This document shows, in pieces, positions 33,209-41,477 of a stretch of 64,000 nt of DNA. The notes under the pieces were generated by a model. The model searched no databases. It was not told the DNA's origin and saw nothing but the letters and a program-made list of their open reading frames with translations. The stretch covers positions 124,001 to 188,000 of the forward strand of contig NZ_JADQDP010000004.1 of NCBI RefSeq assembly GCF_015694735.1. The letters are read 5' to 3'. A program made the position numbers and the translations under genes. Source of the stretch: Hymenobacter properus (lineage in GTDB: Bacteria; Bacteroidota; Bacteroidia; Cytophagales; Hymenobacteraceae). How positions within the stretch are numbered: position 1 is the first letter of the stretch; each line of letters opens with the position of its first letter.

Positions 33209-34132
33209 CTATTGTAACACTGTTTGATACTTCGCCGAGTTGCCGGGGTCTACTTCCGTGAGCATGGCCACCAACTGCTGCTTCTGGCTCGCATCGGGAC
33301 TGGTGCGGAAGATGTTGGCAATTTCGTCGGCTTTGGCATCGAAAAAAGCGCGGGTGAGCAGCGCGCCGGGGCGCGTTATCACCGCTTTCTGAATACCGGA
33401 GAGGGCCGTCATCACCGACGCGCGGGCCTCTTCGGGCTTCTCGATAAAAACGTCCATACCCAGCCGGTAGTAGTTGTAGAGGCCGGTGCGGAAGGCTTCG
33501 AGCTGCGGGTCGGTGAGGTTATCGAGCAGGAAGTGGCGCTCGCGCGAGCCCGTGCCGCGCCACCCTTCGTCGGGCTCGTTGGTGAGGGTTTGGTTGGCCG
33601 AGTAGTTCACGATGTTGCGCGCCAGCTCGTAGTACGGCGTCCCTCCCAAACGGCCAAATGTGTCGCGGTCGATGCCAATCACCAGGTAGGCGTAGTACCC
33701 GAGCAGCGACGCCAGATTCGACGTGAAGCTGTTTTGCGAAAAGGCGATGGGGTTCTGGGGCGAGTAGTTGAAGTTGAAGCTGCGGTCGGTAAGGCTGATG
33801 ACGTTGGTTTCGTAGCCGGTGCCATACACTGGGCGCGTCGAAATCAGACGCATAGTGGCGTTGTAGGTGCCGGGTTGCGGGATGGCCGTGATGCCGATGA
33901 ACACGCGCAGCTTGATGCGTTCACCGGGCTGGTAGGCTTGCGAGGTCCAAGCCGTGGTGTTGAGCAGGTTGCGGATTTCGTTCTGCATCTGCGTCACCAG
34001 GGTCGGGTCGGTGATGGTAACGTTCTGGGTGGTTACCTGCACTTCGGCCAGCAGCTCTTGCGCGCGGACGGGGCCCGCCAGCAGCACGGCAAAAAGAGGC
34101 AGGAGGGCGAGAAACTTTCGCAGCATGAGCAT
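33209..34132 (-). CDS. DUF4835 family protein
   Basis: This protein of about 307 residues is exported (signal LRKFLALLPLFAVLLAGPVR). The family is specific to Bacteroidota, sits beside coaBC and recN in many genomes, and has unknown function. Recognisable segments are TLVTQMQNEIRNLLNTTAWT, the FNFNYSPQNPIAFSQNSF strand pair and SLLGYYAYLVIGIDRDTF. The start ATG at 34130-34132 overlaps the coaB stop codon as TGATG, which points to translational coupling; a second in-frame ATG follows two codons on (34126). Confidence 0.9.
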   Translation of the reverse strand: MLMLRKFLALLPLFAVLLAGPVRAQELLAEVQVTTQNVTITDPTLVTQMQNEIRNLLNTTAWTSQAYQPGERIKLRVFIGITAIPQPGTYNATMRLISTRPVYGTGYETNVISLTDRSFNFNYSPQNPIAFSQNSFTSNLASLLGYYAYLVIGIDRDTFGRLGGTPYYELARNIVNYSANQTLTNEPDEGWRGTGSRERHFLLDNLTDPQLEAFRTGLYNYYRLGMDVFIEKPEEARASVMTALSGIQKAVITRPGALLTRAFFDAKADEIANIFRTSPDASQKQQLVAMLTEVDPGNSAKYQTVLQ

Positions 34133-34782
34133 CAATGGTTTGCGGCCCGGCGGGCCAGAATCAGGCTTACCAGCCCGCGGGCCACGTCGGCCTTGGACTG
34201 CAACTCAAAATTAACGATTTGGCCCGCCGCATCCAGCACCGTCACCTTGTTGGTGTCGTGGCCGAAGCCTGCGCCCGCGTCGCGCAGCGAATTCAACACC
34301 ACCAGGTCGAAATTCTTGCGCCGCAGCTTGTCCTGGGCGTGGGCCAGCTCGTTCGTAGTCTCCAACGCAAAACCCACAGCAAATTGTTCAGCCCTTTTCT
34401 GCCGGCCGAGCGTGGCGGCAATGTCCACGTTTTTCACGAGCTCCAACGTCAGCGTTTCGCCCGATTTCTTGATTTTCTCCTGCGCTACCTGCGCCGGCCG
34501 GTAATCGGCCACCGCCGCCGCAAAAACCCACACATCGGCCTCCGCGGCCACTTCTGACGCCGCCGCAAACATCTCAGCGGCAGTTTCTACCCGCACCGTC
34601 TCAATCAGCGCACTGGCCGGGTCGGGCAACTGGCTGGGGCCGCTCACCAGCGTCACCGTCGCGCCTTCGGCTGCGAAAGCTTCGGCCAGCGCGTAGCCCA
34701 TCTTACCCGTCGAGCGGTTGCCGAGGAAGCGGACGGGGTCGAGCGGTTCGTAGGTGGGACCGGCGGTAAGGAGGACGTGCAT
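34132..34782 (-). CDS. coaB: Phosphopantothenate-cysteine ligase domain as a separate protein
   Basis: This 216-residue protein joins 4'-phosphopantothenate to cysteine in CoA synthesis. It starts MHVLLTAGPTYEPLDPVRF and keeps NRSTGKMG, AAAVADYRP (catalytic Asn region replaced as in the family by the VADYR loop), KIKKSG and VGFALETTN. In most bacteria this is the second half of the CoaBC fusion. Here it is a gene of its own, divided from coaC by a palindrome. TTG at 34809 is in frame, but ATG at 34782 fits the start of homologous domains. It is coupled to DUF4835 by a TGATG overlap. Confidence 0.93.
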   Translation of the reverse strand: MHVLLTAGPTYEPLDPVRFLGNRSTGKMGYALAEAFAAEGATVTLVSGPSQLPDPASALIETVRVETAAEMFAAASEVAAEADVWVFAAAVADYRPAQVAQEKIKKSGETLTLELVKNVDIAATLGRQKRAEQFAVGFALETTNELAHAQDKLRRKNFDLVVLNSLRDAGAGFGHDTNKVTVLDAAGQIVNFELQSKADVARGLVSLILARRAANH

Positions 34783-34810
34783 TCGGTTAGCAATTGGAAT
34801 AGGAATCAAA

Positions 34811-34900
34811 GAACGTCATGCAGAACGCAGCGAAGCATCTCGCGAGCTCAAGTAATTAGTCACCCAAAGCGAGATGCTTCGCTGCGCTCTGCATGAAGGT
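34811..34900. repeat. Dispersed intergenic palindrome splitting coaC from coaB
   Basis: The left arm is GAACGTCATGCAGAACG to GCATCTCGC, the right arm GCGAGATGC to CTGCATGA, with small differences. It occupies nearly all of the 117-base gap between the coaC stop and the coaB ATG; its right edge touches the coaC stop codon. Confidence 0.92.
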
Positions 34901-35487
34901 CACTGAAGCTCTCGTCCGGCGAAAAACCGTTCCAGCTCTGCCACAATGTCTTCCGGCTCCAGCATGCGGCCGTGGCCGCTGAGGCCGCTGGCCAGCTCAC
35001 CGCTGGGCGAATCGAAAACGTGGTTGCCGAAGCTTCGCAGCCGCGCCAGGTTCTGCGTCACTGCCGGATGGGCGTACATATCCAGGTCCATGGCCGGGGC
35101 CAGAAACACCGGGCAGCGGGCCGATAAATACACCGCGCACAGCAGGTTTGGGCACAGCCCATTGGCCAATTGCCCAATGGTGTTGGCGCTGGCCGGCGCA
35201 ATCAACAAGGCATCGGCCCACAGGCCCAGTTCCACGTGGTTGTGCCACTCACCGGCCGCGGCATCGCGCAGAAAACCTGTCAGGACGGGCTTTTTGGAGA
35301 GCGTGCCCAGCGTGAGCGGCGTGACGAAAGCCGAGGCCGCCTCGGTGAGGATTACCTGCACCTCGGCCCCAGCCTTCACCAATAAGCGGGTGAGCGGCGC
35401 GGCCTTGTAGGCCGCAATGCTGCCGCTCACGCCCAGCAAAATGCGGCGGCCGTGCAAGGCGTTAGGGAGCGGGGTTGGGTCGGCCAT
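34900..35487 (-). CDS. coaC: Phosphopantothenoylcysteine decarboxylase domain as a separate protein
   Basis: This 195-residue flavoprotein decarboxylates phosphopantothenoylcysteine in CoA synthesis. It has the FMN-site motif ILLGVSGSIAAYKA, the His of WHNHVELGLWAD, APASANTIGQLANG and AMDLDMYAHPA (PxMNxxM-type). It ends at AELERFFAGRELQ, exactly where the decarboxylase half of CoaBC passes into the linker of the fusion protein. The ligase half follows as a separate gene after a palindrome. ATG at 35485-35487. Confidence 0.93.
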   Translation of the reverse strand: MADPTPLPNALHGRRILLGVSGSIAAYKAAPLTRLLVKAGAEVQVILTEAASAFVTPLTLGTLSKKPVLTGFLRDAAAGEWHNHVELGLWADALLIAPASANTIGQLANGLCPNLLCAVYLSARCPVFLAPAMDLDMYAHPAVTQNLARLRSFGNHVFDSPSGELASGLSGHGRMLEPEDIVAELERFFAGRELQ

Positions 35488-35510
35488 AACGATGAAATTG
35501 CTTTCAGCAA

Positions 35511-35610
35511 AAGAACGTCATGCTGAGCGTAGCCGAAGCATCTCGCGTGCAGTAGTAAGGATTTACTCTTGCACGCGAGATGCTTCGGCTACGCTCAGCA
35601 TGACGTTCTT
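35511..35610. repeat. Dispersed intergenic palindrome, ATCTCGC sub-family
   Basis: The 41-base arms are perfect inverted copies (AAGAACGTCATGCTGAGCG outward to ATCTCGCGTGCA inward) around an 18-base loop. It lies between rpoZ and coaC. Confidence 0.95.
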
Positions 35611-35636
35611 AATTGACTACCAGGCTAGTTCTAGCC

Positions 35637-35984
35637 TTAGAACAGCTCGCGGGGAATCTGGATTTCCTCGGGCTCGGGCGTGTTGTAGTAGATTTTGCCC
35701 TGCAGGAACTCCTCAATGGCGAGGCTGGTGGGCTTGGGCATACGCTCGTACTGCTTCGACACCTCGATTTGCTCGCGGTTTTCGAATACTTCTTCCAGGT
35801 TGTCGACCGTGGAGGCAAACTCAGCCAGCTTGTCGTTCAGCTCTTCTTTCAGCTTGACCGACAGTTGGTTGGCGCGCTTCGAAATCACGGCAATGGCCTC
35901 GTACACATTGCCATTGTCGCCGGTGATGTCGGCGATGTTGCGCGTTACGATGGAGCTCGATACGGCGTTGGGATTGGGTTTCAT
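35637..35984 (-). CDS. rpoZ: DNA-directed RNA polymerase subunit omega (Bacteroidota type)
   Basis: This 115-residue protein is the small RNA polymerase subunit. SIVTRNIADITGDNGNVYEA, then AVISKRANQLSVKLKEEL, is the RNAP_Rpb6-like core found in the phylum; the C-terminal part (YERMPKPTSLAIEEFLQGKI) is the lineage-specific extension. It is located between bamD and coaC, as is usual in Bacteroidota. Start at 35982-35984. Confidence 0.93.
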   Translation of the reverse strand: MKPNPNAVSSSIVTRNIADITGDNGNVYEAIAVISKRANQLSVKLKEELNDKLAEFASTVDNLEEVFENREQIEVSKQYERMPKPTSLAIEEFLQGKIYYNTPEPEEIQIPRELF

Positions 35985-36085
35985 GGGCAGTGTATTATTG
36001 TTAGTAATTCGTTGTCAGTTGTTAGGCTTTGCGCAGCTTCCGGACCAAGCCCGATGACTGCTAACAAGCAAGTAACAACTAAAGA

Positions 36086-36916
36086 TTAATTGGAAGCGGC
36101 CGTGGGCACGGATTTCAAACGGGCAATTTCAGTCTGACTGAAATCGTACATGTCCTGGGCGGCCTTCAGGCTTTTGCTTTTGGGGTAGGCGTCGATGAAC
36201 TGCTGGTAGAAGTTCACCGCTTCCTGGTACCGCTCGCGCTGCTTGGCTTCCACGCTTTCCTTGGCCCAGGAGTACTGGGCGGTGAGGCGTAGGAAAGCAG
36301 CCTGCTCGGCAAAGGCCGAGGCGGGGTATTGCAGTTGGAAGTTGGTGAGGGCCACCACAGCCGCCTGGTTGTAGCGCAACTGGTAATAGAGGCGGGCACT
36401 CTCGAAAGCTTTGTTCTCCAGCTTCTTCTGCAGCTCCTGGGCCATGTTCTCGGTTTCGGCCTTGAACTTGCTGTCGGGGTAGCGGTTCAGGAAATCCTGG
36501 ATGGATTCGAGGGCCGACACCGTGTTGGTCTGGTCGAGCTCAAAGCCGGGCGAGTCCAGAAACAGCGACTTGGCATTCAAAAAAGTCGCTTCTTCCGTGT
36601 ATTCCGAGTTCGGGTACGTATCGATGAACTGCTTGAAGTAGAACGAGCTCAGCACGTAGTTGCGCTGCTTGTAGTTCGTATTGGCAAAATAGAACTGCGC
36701 TTTCTCGGCTTCAGGGCGGCCTTTGAGCAGCGGAATGAGGTCTTCGAGCAGGGTGCCAGCCCGGAAAAAGTCGCCTTTTTCGTAGTACTGCACGGCAGCC
36801 GCGTACTTTTTATTGACGTCGGTGCTTTTCAGCAAGCGTTGGTAGCCGCTGGCGCAGGCGCCCAGCAAGAGCGTGCTAACCAGCAGAAACAGAACCGTGA
36901 GGCGGGAAATCGGCAT
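36086..36916 (-). CDS. bamD: Outer membrane protein assembly factor BamD
   Basis: This 276-residue lipoprotein (lipobox LLGAC, Cys21) belongs to the complex that inserts beta-barrels in the outer membrane. It has TPR-like helices: AAAVQYYEKGDFFRAGTLLE, KAQFYFANTNYKQRNYVLSS, then DTYPNSEYTEEATFL and others through YQEAVNFYQQFIDAYPKSKS. The start MPISRLTVLF was chosen for the signal peptide; the frame runs 22 codons further upstream. An exact -7 box lies 8 bases before the ATG. Confidence 0.94.
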   Translation of the reverse strand: MPISRLTVLFLLVSTLLLGACASGYQRLLKSTDVNKKYAAAVQYYEKGDFFRAGTLLEDLIPLLKGRPEAEKAQFYFANTNYKQRNYVLSSFYFKQFIDTYPNSEYTEEATFLNAKSLFLDSPGFELDQTNTVSALESIQDFLNRYPDSKFKAETENMAQELQKKLENKAFESARLYYQLRYNQAAVVALTNFQLQYPASAFAEQAAFLRLTAQYSWAKESVEAKQRERYQEAVNFYQQFIDAYPKSKSLKAAQDMYDFSQTEIARLKSVPTAASN

Positions 36917-36924
36917 AAGGGGTG

Positions 36925-36932
36925 CAAAGGTA
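36925..36932 (-). promoter_or_regulatory. -7 promoter box (TACCTTTG) of the bamD block
   Basis: On the minus strand TACCTTTG matches TAnnTTTG exactly, 8 bases before the bamD ATG. This leaves a very short leader, common in the phylum. It may drive bamD, rpoZ, coaC, coaB, DUF4835 and possibly recN. Confidence 0.55.
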
Positions 36933-37020
36933 ACGATTTGAGCCGGCGAAGGCAAACAGGGCGCCGAATCGGGCCGGGCCACCGGCCACTAGAGTGCGCG
37001 GCTGCGGCCAATGGTTGCAG

Positions 37021-38808
37021 CTAGCGCCGCGCGGCTGGGGTTTTGGGTGCCACTGGGGTGGGTACGGGCTTAGCAGGCAGCGTCGTGGCATTGGCCACTG
37101 GCTTTGCCGATTTGGCCGGTATCTTTTTCGGGGCGGGCTTGGCCTTGGGGCTTTTCTTGGGTACGGCTTTGGTTTTCTTCTTAACGGCCTTGGGCTTTTT
37201 CGGTCGGTCGTCGAATTGCTTACCCAACACCTGGCGGCGGGTGGGCCGTTCCTTGGCGCGCCAGCGGAAGTTTTTCAGCCGCTCGTCGTCGGGCTTGAGT
37301 TCGTGGGGCGGGATGAACTTGGCCTCGGGGTTCGAGAGCACCGTTATTTTGTTGAGCTTGCTGTCCAGAAACAGCAGCCGCATGTTGGCCGAGAGCACCC
37401 GGTTCATGCCCGTAGTAGCGGTGTCGCCATCGAGGGCGTAGAAGATGCTTTCCGCGTTGCCCAGCACATCGACGCGCCGGATTTTATTGTCGCGGAAATA
37501 CGAAATCATGTTCCGCCCCTTGGTCTGGTTGAAGTTCAGGAGCGTGTCCTGGCTCACGGCGAATGCATTAGCGTAGAGGCGCATCTCATCCACTTTACCG
37601 CGCTTCGAGCGAATTTCCATGGAGTCGGCCGTGAGTTGGTTTTTGGCCTGCCACAGCACGGGGTCCTGGTTGAGGTAGATGATGCTGTCCTGCCGGTCGT
37701 AGGTCAGCGAGTCGCAGATGCCCTGCAGGTTGCCCCGGAAAATCTGCACCTTGGGGTAGGCGTAGAGGACGGTGCGGGTAGTGGTTTGGCCGGGCCGGGC
37801 CTCGATGCTGATGAGCGTGTCGGCGGCCATGTAGAGCGTATCCTTCTGGCTGCCAATGTTGCGCACCACGGGCCGGCCGCCGTAGAGCTTGGTGCGGCCC
37901 AGCGCGCGCCAGTACTTGCCGGCGTCGCCGCGCAGCACAAGGTTGTCCTTCTTGGAAGTGAGCGACACGTGGCCCTTGGCCACACCGTAGAGCTTCAGCT
38001 CGTCGTACACCAGGTTGTCGCCTCCCAGCAGGTAGTTGGGCGTGTCAATTTTCGCGTTCTTCTTGAAGTCCGAGACGCGGGTGATGGTGTTGTAGTTGCC
38101 GCCCTCGGCGTAAAGGTTGCCCTGCTTGCCTTTAATGCGGGTGGGGCCGTTGAAGTAGGCAATTTTGGTGACGGTGTTGTAGCGCAGCGTGTCGTTGTTC
38201 AGCTCCGAGTCGGGCGTGACGAGGTGCACGTTGCGCTTAAACAGGAATACCTTGGAGTTGCGGTCGTAGAAGCCCTCCTGGCTGTCGAGGGTGTTTTGCG
38301 GGTCGGTGAGGTGGCCGGTTTCGGTGTAATAGGCCGTTTTCCGGTTCATGTCGTACTCCAGCGAGGGGGCCGTGAGGGTCATGCGGGTGTCGCGCATCAC
38401 CACGTTGCCGGTCATGCGGGCCGTGCGCTTGGCGCCGTCGTAAAAGCCGTGGTCGCCGGTGATGGTCATGGTGTCGCTCTGCACCACGCGCACGTTGCTG
38501 AAAGCCTCTACTTGGTTGTTATCAATGTATTGATAGGCCGAATCGCAATACAGAAACACGTCGTCCTGCTGAAAGCTGACGTTGGTAATCAGCTTGCGAA
38601 TCTTCACCCCATTGAAAATGCCGCCCACCAGCTGGCCCGAGGTCAGCAGTTTGATGGGCGAACCCTTGGCCGGTGGCGTGCCCGGGGCCGGGCGCTGCCC
38701 AGCCACAGGCGCACCCGGCGCTGCGGGGCGCGGCAGGTTCGGGGTTTGGGCTCGGCCCAGCAGCGGCCCCAGCGCAAAGAGCAGAACTAAAAAGCGGAAG
38801 ACAGACAT
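37021..38808 (-). CDS. OstA/LptA-like lipopolysaccharide-transport family protein
   Basis: This 595-residue exported protein (signal FRFLVLLFALGPLLGRAQ) has the repeated OstA-like jelly-roll strands found in LptA and LptD N-termini, for instance VRVVQSDTMTITGDHGFYDG, MTLTAPSLEYDMNRKTAYY and GNLYAEGGNYNTITRVSDF. The Bacteroidota members are usually annotated as OstA-like and presumed to bridge lipopolysaccharide across the periplasm. The last 80 residues are a Lys-Ala-Pro-rich tail (PKAVKKKTKAVPKKSPKAK). It has its own promoter box 8 bases before the ATG. No stop was found between the pair and bamD except a 104-base gap. Confidence 0.85.
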   Translation of the reverse strand: MSVFRFLVLLFALGPLLGRAQTPNLPRPAAPGAPVAGQRPAPGTPPAKGSPIKLLTSGQLVGGIFNGVKIRKLITNVSFQQDDVFLYCDSAYQYIDNNQVEAFSNVRVVQSDTMTITGDHGFYDGAKRTARMTGNVVMRDTRMTLTAPSLEYDMNRKTAYYTETGHLTDPQNTLDSQEGFYDRNSKVFLFKRNVHLVTPDSELNNDTLRYNTVTKIAYFNGPTRIKGKQGNLYAEGGNYNTITRVSDFKKNAKIDTPNYLLGGDNLVYDELKLYGVAKGHVSLTSKKDNLVLRGDAGKYWRALGRTKLYGGRPVVRNIGSQKDTLYMAADTLISIEARPGQTTTRTVLYAYPKVQIFRGNLQGICDSLTYDRQDSIIYLNQDPVLWQAKNQLTADSMEIRSKRGKVDEMRLYANAFAVSQDTLLNFNQTKGRNMISYFRDNKIRRVDVLGNAESIFYALDGDTATTGMNRVLSANMRLLFLDSKLNKITVLSNPEAKFIPPHELKPDDERLKNFRWRAKERPTRRQVLGKQFDDRPKKPKAVKKKTKAVPKKSPKAKPAPKKIPAKSAKPVANATTLPAKPVPTPVAPKTPAARR

Positions 38809-38816
38809 TCGGTGGT

Positions 38817-38824
38817 CAAAGGTA
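38817..38824 (-). promoter_or_regulatory. -7 promoter box (TACCTTTG) of the OstA-like gene
   Basis: An exact match to TAnnTTTG on the minus strand, 8 bases before the ATG. It has the same sequence and the same spacing as the bamD box. Confidence 0.55.
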
Positions 38825-38898
38825 CGGACGGGGCCCGCGCTAACGGCCATCTTTGCGGTGTAGTACGGGCGCGGTACGCCGGCCAGGTTATTATCCAA

Positions 38899-38993
38899 GC
38901 TGTCATGCTGAGCGCAGTCGAAGCATCTCTACCGCGCAATGCAATTATTTACTGCTGCGGTAGAGATGCTTCGGCTGCGCTCAGCATGACAGC
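38899..38993. repeat. Dispersed intergenic palindrome, TACCG sub-family
   Basis: Arms GCTGTCATGCTGAGCGCAG to ATCTCTACCGC and the inverse, with one mismatch. It lies in the divergent gap between the OstA-like gene and tilS, the only divergent placement seen. Confidence 0.92.
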
Positions 38994-39020
38994 CTTTATT
39001 CTTAGCTCACTTCTGTTAAC

Positions 39021-40352
39021 ATGCTCGACGCCGTCCGCCGCTTCATTGAGGAGCACGACCTTTTTTCCATCGAAAACGACCCCATTCTGGTTGCCGTCAG
39101 CGGCGGGCTCGATTCGGTGGTGCTGTTAGACATTTTGCATCGCCTCAAGGTTCAGGTGGCGGTGGCGCACTGCCACTTCGGCCTGCGCGGCGAGGATGCC
39201 GACGCCGACGAGCAGTTTGTGCGCAAGCTGGCCAAGCAGTACGGCCTCCCCTACTTCGCCGAGTTTTTCCGGACCAAGGAATTTGCCGAGCAGGAAGGCA
39301 TCTCGACCCAGATGGCGGCCCGCCTGCTGCGCTACCGCTGGTTTGAGCAGGTGCGGGAGCGGGAGCAACTGGCCGCCATTGCCACGGCCCACCACCAGCG
39401 CGACCAGGCCGAAACCATGATACTGAACCTTACGCACGGCACCGGCCTAGCCGGCCTGCACGGCATTCAGGTGAAAAACGGCCATGTGGTGCGCCCCCTG
39501 CTGGGCCTGGGCCGCGACGACCTGCACGACTACCTGGTAGAGCGCGGCCTGCGCTGGCGCGAAGACGACAGCAACGACAGCCCCGTGTACCAGCGCAACC
39601 TGCTGCGCCACGAGGTGCTGCCCGTGCTGCGCGAAATCAACCCCAACCTTGACCAAACCATGGCCGCCACCGCCGAGCGCGTGGGCGGGGCCGAGGAAAT
39701 TGTGCGCCGCTACGTGGAAGAAACCGCCGCCCAGGCCCGCCGCGACGAGGCCGAGGTGACGTATTTGAACATCAGCACGCTGCAAAAGACAGCCGCCACC
39801 ACGGTGGTGCTGCATGAGCTGCTGCGGCCCTTCGGCTTCTCTTGGCTGATGGTGAAGGACATTGTGGCGGCGTTTGGCGGCGAGAGCGGCCGGCGCTTCG
39901 ACTCGCCCACGCACCGGCTGGTGAAGGACCGGGAGAACCTGGTCATTACCCCGCGGCGCACGTCGCAGTACGGCACCTTCCAACTGGCGGCGGGCCAAAC
40001 CGACCTGCTGGCCGACGGCATGCGCCTCAAGGCCGAGCTGCACGACGACGCCCGGCACTTTATCATTCCGCGCTCCAAGAGCACGGCCGCGCTGGATGCC
40101 GACAAGCTAAAATTCCCGCTCACGCTGCGCCGCTGGCAGGAAGGCGACTGGTTTATGCCGCTGGGGATGAAGGGCAAGAAGCTGCTCAGCGACTTCCTCA
40201 TCGACCAGAAAGTGCCACTCAACCTCAAAGACGAAGTGCGCGTGCTGACCTCGGCCGACGGCAAAATCTGCTGGGTGGTGGGCTGGCGCGTCGATGACCG
40301 GTTTAAGGTGGAGGATGCTACTGAGCGGGTGCTGACGGTGCAGCGGATGTAG
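39021..40352 (+). CDS. tilS: tRNA(Ile)-lysidine synthetase
   Basis: This 443-residue enzyme modifies C34 of the AUA-reading isoleucine tRNA to lysidine. The PP-loop SGGLDS is at 27-32; HCHFGLRGEDADADEQFV and ATAHHQRDQAETMILNL are the other N-terminal signatures, and the C-terminal substrate-binding domain holds PLGMKGKKLLSDFLIDQKVP. The length is typical. ATG at 39021 starts right after a palindrome. Normally essential. Confidence 0.96.
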   Translation: MLDAVRRFIEEHDLFSIENDPILVAVSGGLDSVVLLDILHRLKVQVAVAHCHFGLRGEDADADEQFVRKLAKQYGLPYFAEFFRTKEFAEQEGISTQMAARLLRYRWFEQVREREQLAAIATAHHQRDQAETMILNLTHGTGLAGLHGIQVKNGHVVRPLLGLGRDDLHDYLVERGLRWREDDSNDSPVYQRNLLRHEVLPVLREINPNLDQTMAATAERVGGAEEIVRRYVEETAAQARRDEAEVTYLNISTLQKTAATTVVLHELLRPFGFSWLMVKDIVAAFGGESGRRFDSPTHRLVKDRENLVITPRRTSQYGTFQLAAGQTDLLADGMRLKAELHDDARHFIIPRSKSTAALDADKLKFPLTLRRWQEGDWFMPLGMKGKKLLSDFLIDQKVPLNLKDEVRVLTSADGKICWVVGWRVDDRFKVEDATERVLTVQRM

Positions 40353-40469
40353 CGCGGGCGCGGCGATGTATCAACTGTCCTAGTAAAAACCCGGATTTTC
40401 TGCCCGCACAAATTGCATTCGGCCGTACTTTTACGGCCGACATCGTTTTCTCATTCAACTCCCATCCCC

Positions 40470-41414
40470 ATGAAGGTTACCGTAGTCGGAGCCGGCAACG
40501 TGGGCGCTACCTGCGCCGATGTGCTTGCCACCCGTGAAATTGCCAACGAAATTGTTCTGGTTGACATCAAAGAAGGTTTCGCCGAAGGCAAAGCCCTCGA
40601 CATCTGGCAAAAGGCGCCCATCATCGGCTACGACTCGCGCACGGTGGGCGTGACCGGCGACTACAGCCGCACGGCTGGTTCCGATGTGGTGGTGATTACC
40701 TCGGGCCTGCCCCGCAAGCCCGGCATGACCCGCGACGACCTGATTTCGACCAACGCCGGCATCGTGAAATCGGTGACCGAGCAGGTGGTGAAATACTCGC
40801 CCAACGCCATCATCATCATCGTGAGCAACCCGCTCGACGTGATGACCTACCAGGCCCACCTCACCTCGGGTCTCGACCGCACCAAGGTGTTCGGCATGGC
40901 CGGCATTCTGGACACGGCCCGCTACCGCGCCTTCCTGGCTGAGGCCCTGAACGTGAGCCCCAAAGACATTCAAGCTGTGCTGATGGGCGGCCACGGCGAC
41001 ACCATGGTGCCCCTGCCCCGTTACACCACCGTAGGCGGCATCCCCGTAACGGAACTGATTGACAAAGACAAGCTGGACGCCATCGTGGCCCGCACCACCA
41101 ACGGCGGTGGCGAGCTGGTGAAGCTGATGGGCACCTCGGCCTGGTACGCCCCCGGCGCGGCCGCTGCCCAAATGGTGGAAGCCATCGTGCGCGACCAGCG
41201 CCGCGTGTTCCCGGTGTGCATTAAGCTCGAAGGCGAGTACGGCATCGACGGCGTGTACCTGGGCGCTCCGGTGATTCTGGGCAAAAACGGCATCGAGAAA
41301 GTAATCGAACTGCAGCTCAACGACGAGGAGAAAGCTCTGCTCGAAACCTCGCGCGGCCACGTGAAAGAGGTGATGGACGCACTCGACAAAATGACCGCCG
41401 CCCAGCCGGCTTAA
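40470..41414 (+). CDS. mdh: Malate dehydrogenase (NAD)
   Basis: This 314-residue enzyme of the citric acid cycle has the Rossmann motif VVGAGNVGAT near the start, the substrate arginines in SGLPRKPGMTRDDL and MAGILDTARYR, and the catalytic His175 in MGGHGDTMVP. It is of the LDH-like type usual in Bacteroidota. The ATG at 40470 (MKVTVVGAG) is favoured over an upstream in-frame ATG. A TACTTTTA sequence at 40426-40433, one base off the -7 consensus, could be its promoter. Confidence 0.97.
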   Translation: MKVTVVGAGNVGATCADVLATREIANEIVLVDIKEGFAEGKALDIWQKAPIIGYDSRTVGVTGDYSRTAGSDVVVITSGLPRKPGMTRDDLISTNAGIVKSVTEQVVKYSPNAIIIIVSNPLDVMTYQAHLTSGLDRTKVFGMAGILDTARYRAFLAEALNVSPKDIQAVLMGGHGDTMVPLPRYTTVGGIPVTELIDKDKLDAIVARTTNGGGELVKLMGTSAWYAPGAAAAQMVEAIVRDQRRVFPVCIKLEGEYGIDGVYLGAPVILGKNGIEKVIELQLNDEEKALLETSRGHVKEVMDALDKMTAAQPA

Positions 41415-41429
41415 TTCATTGTTTTGCTA

Positions 41430-41466
41430 AAAAGCCCCGCCGGCCAGTGCCGGCGGGGCTTTTTCA
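41430..41466. terminator. Bidirectional terminator after mdh
   Basis: AAAAGCCCCGCCGGC pairs with GCCGGCGGGGCTTTT across a short loop; the A- and T-runs allow use by mdh and the convergent protease gene. Confidence 0.92.
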
Positions 41467-41477
41467 TTTATAGAGCG

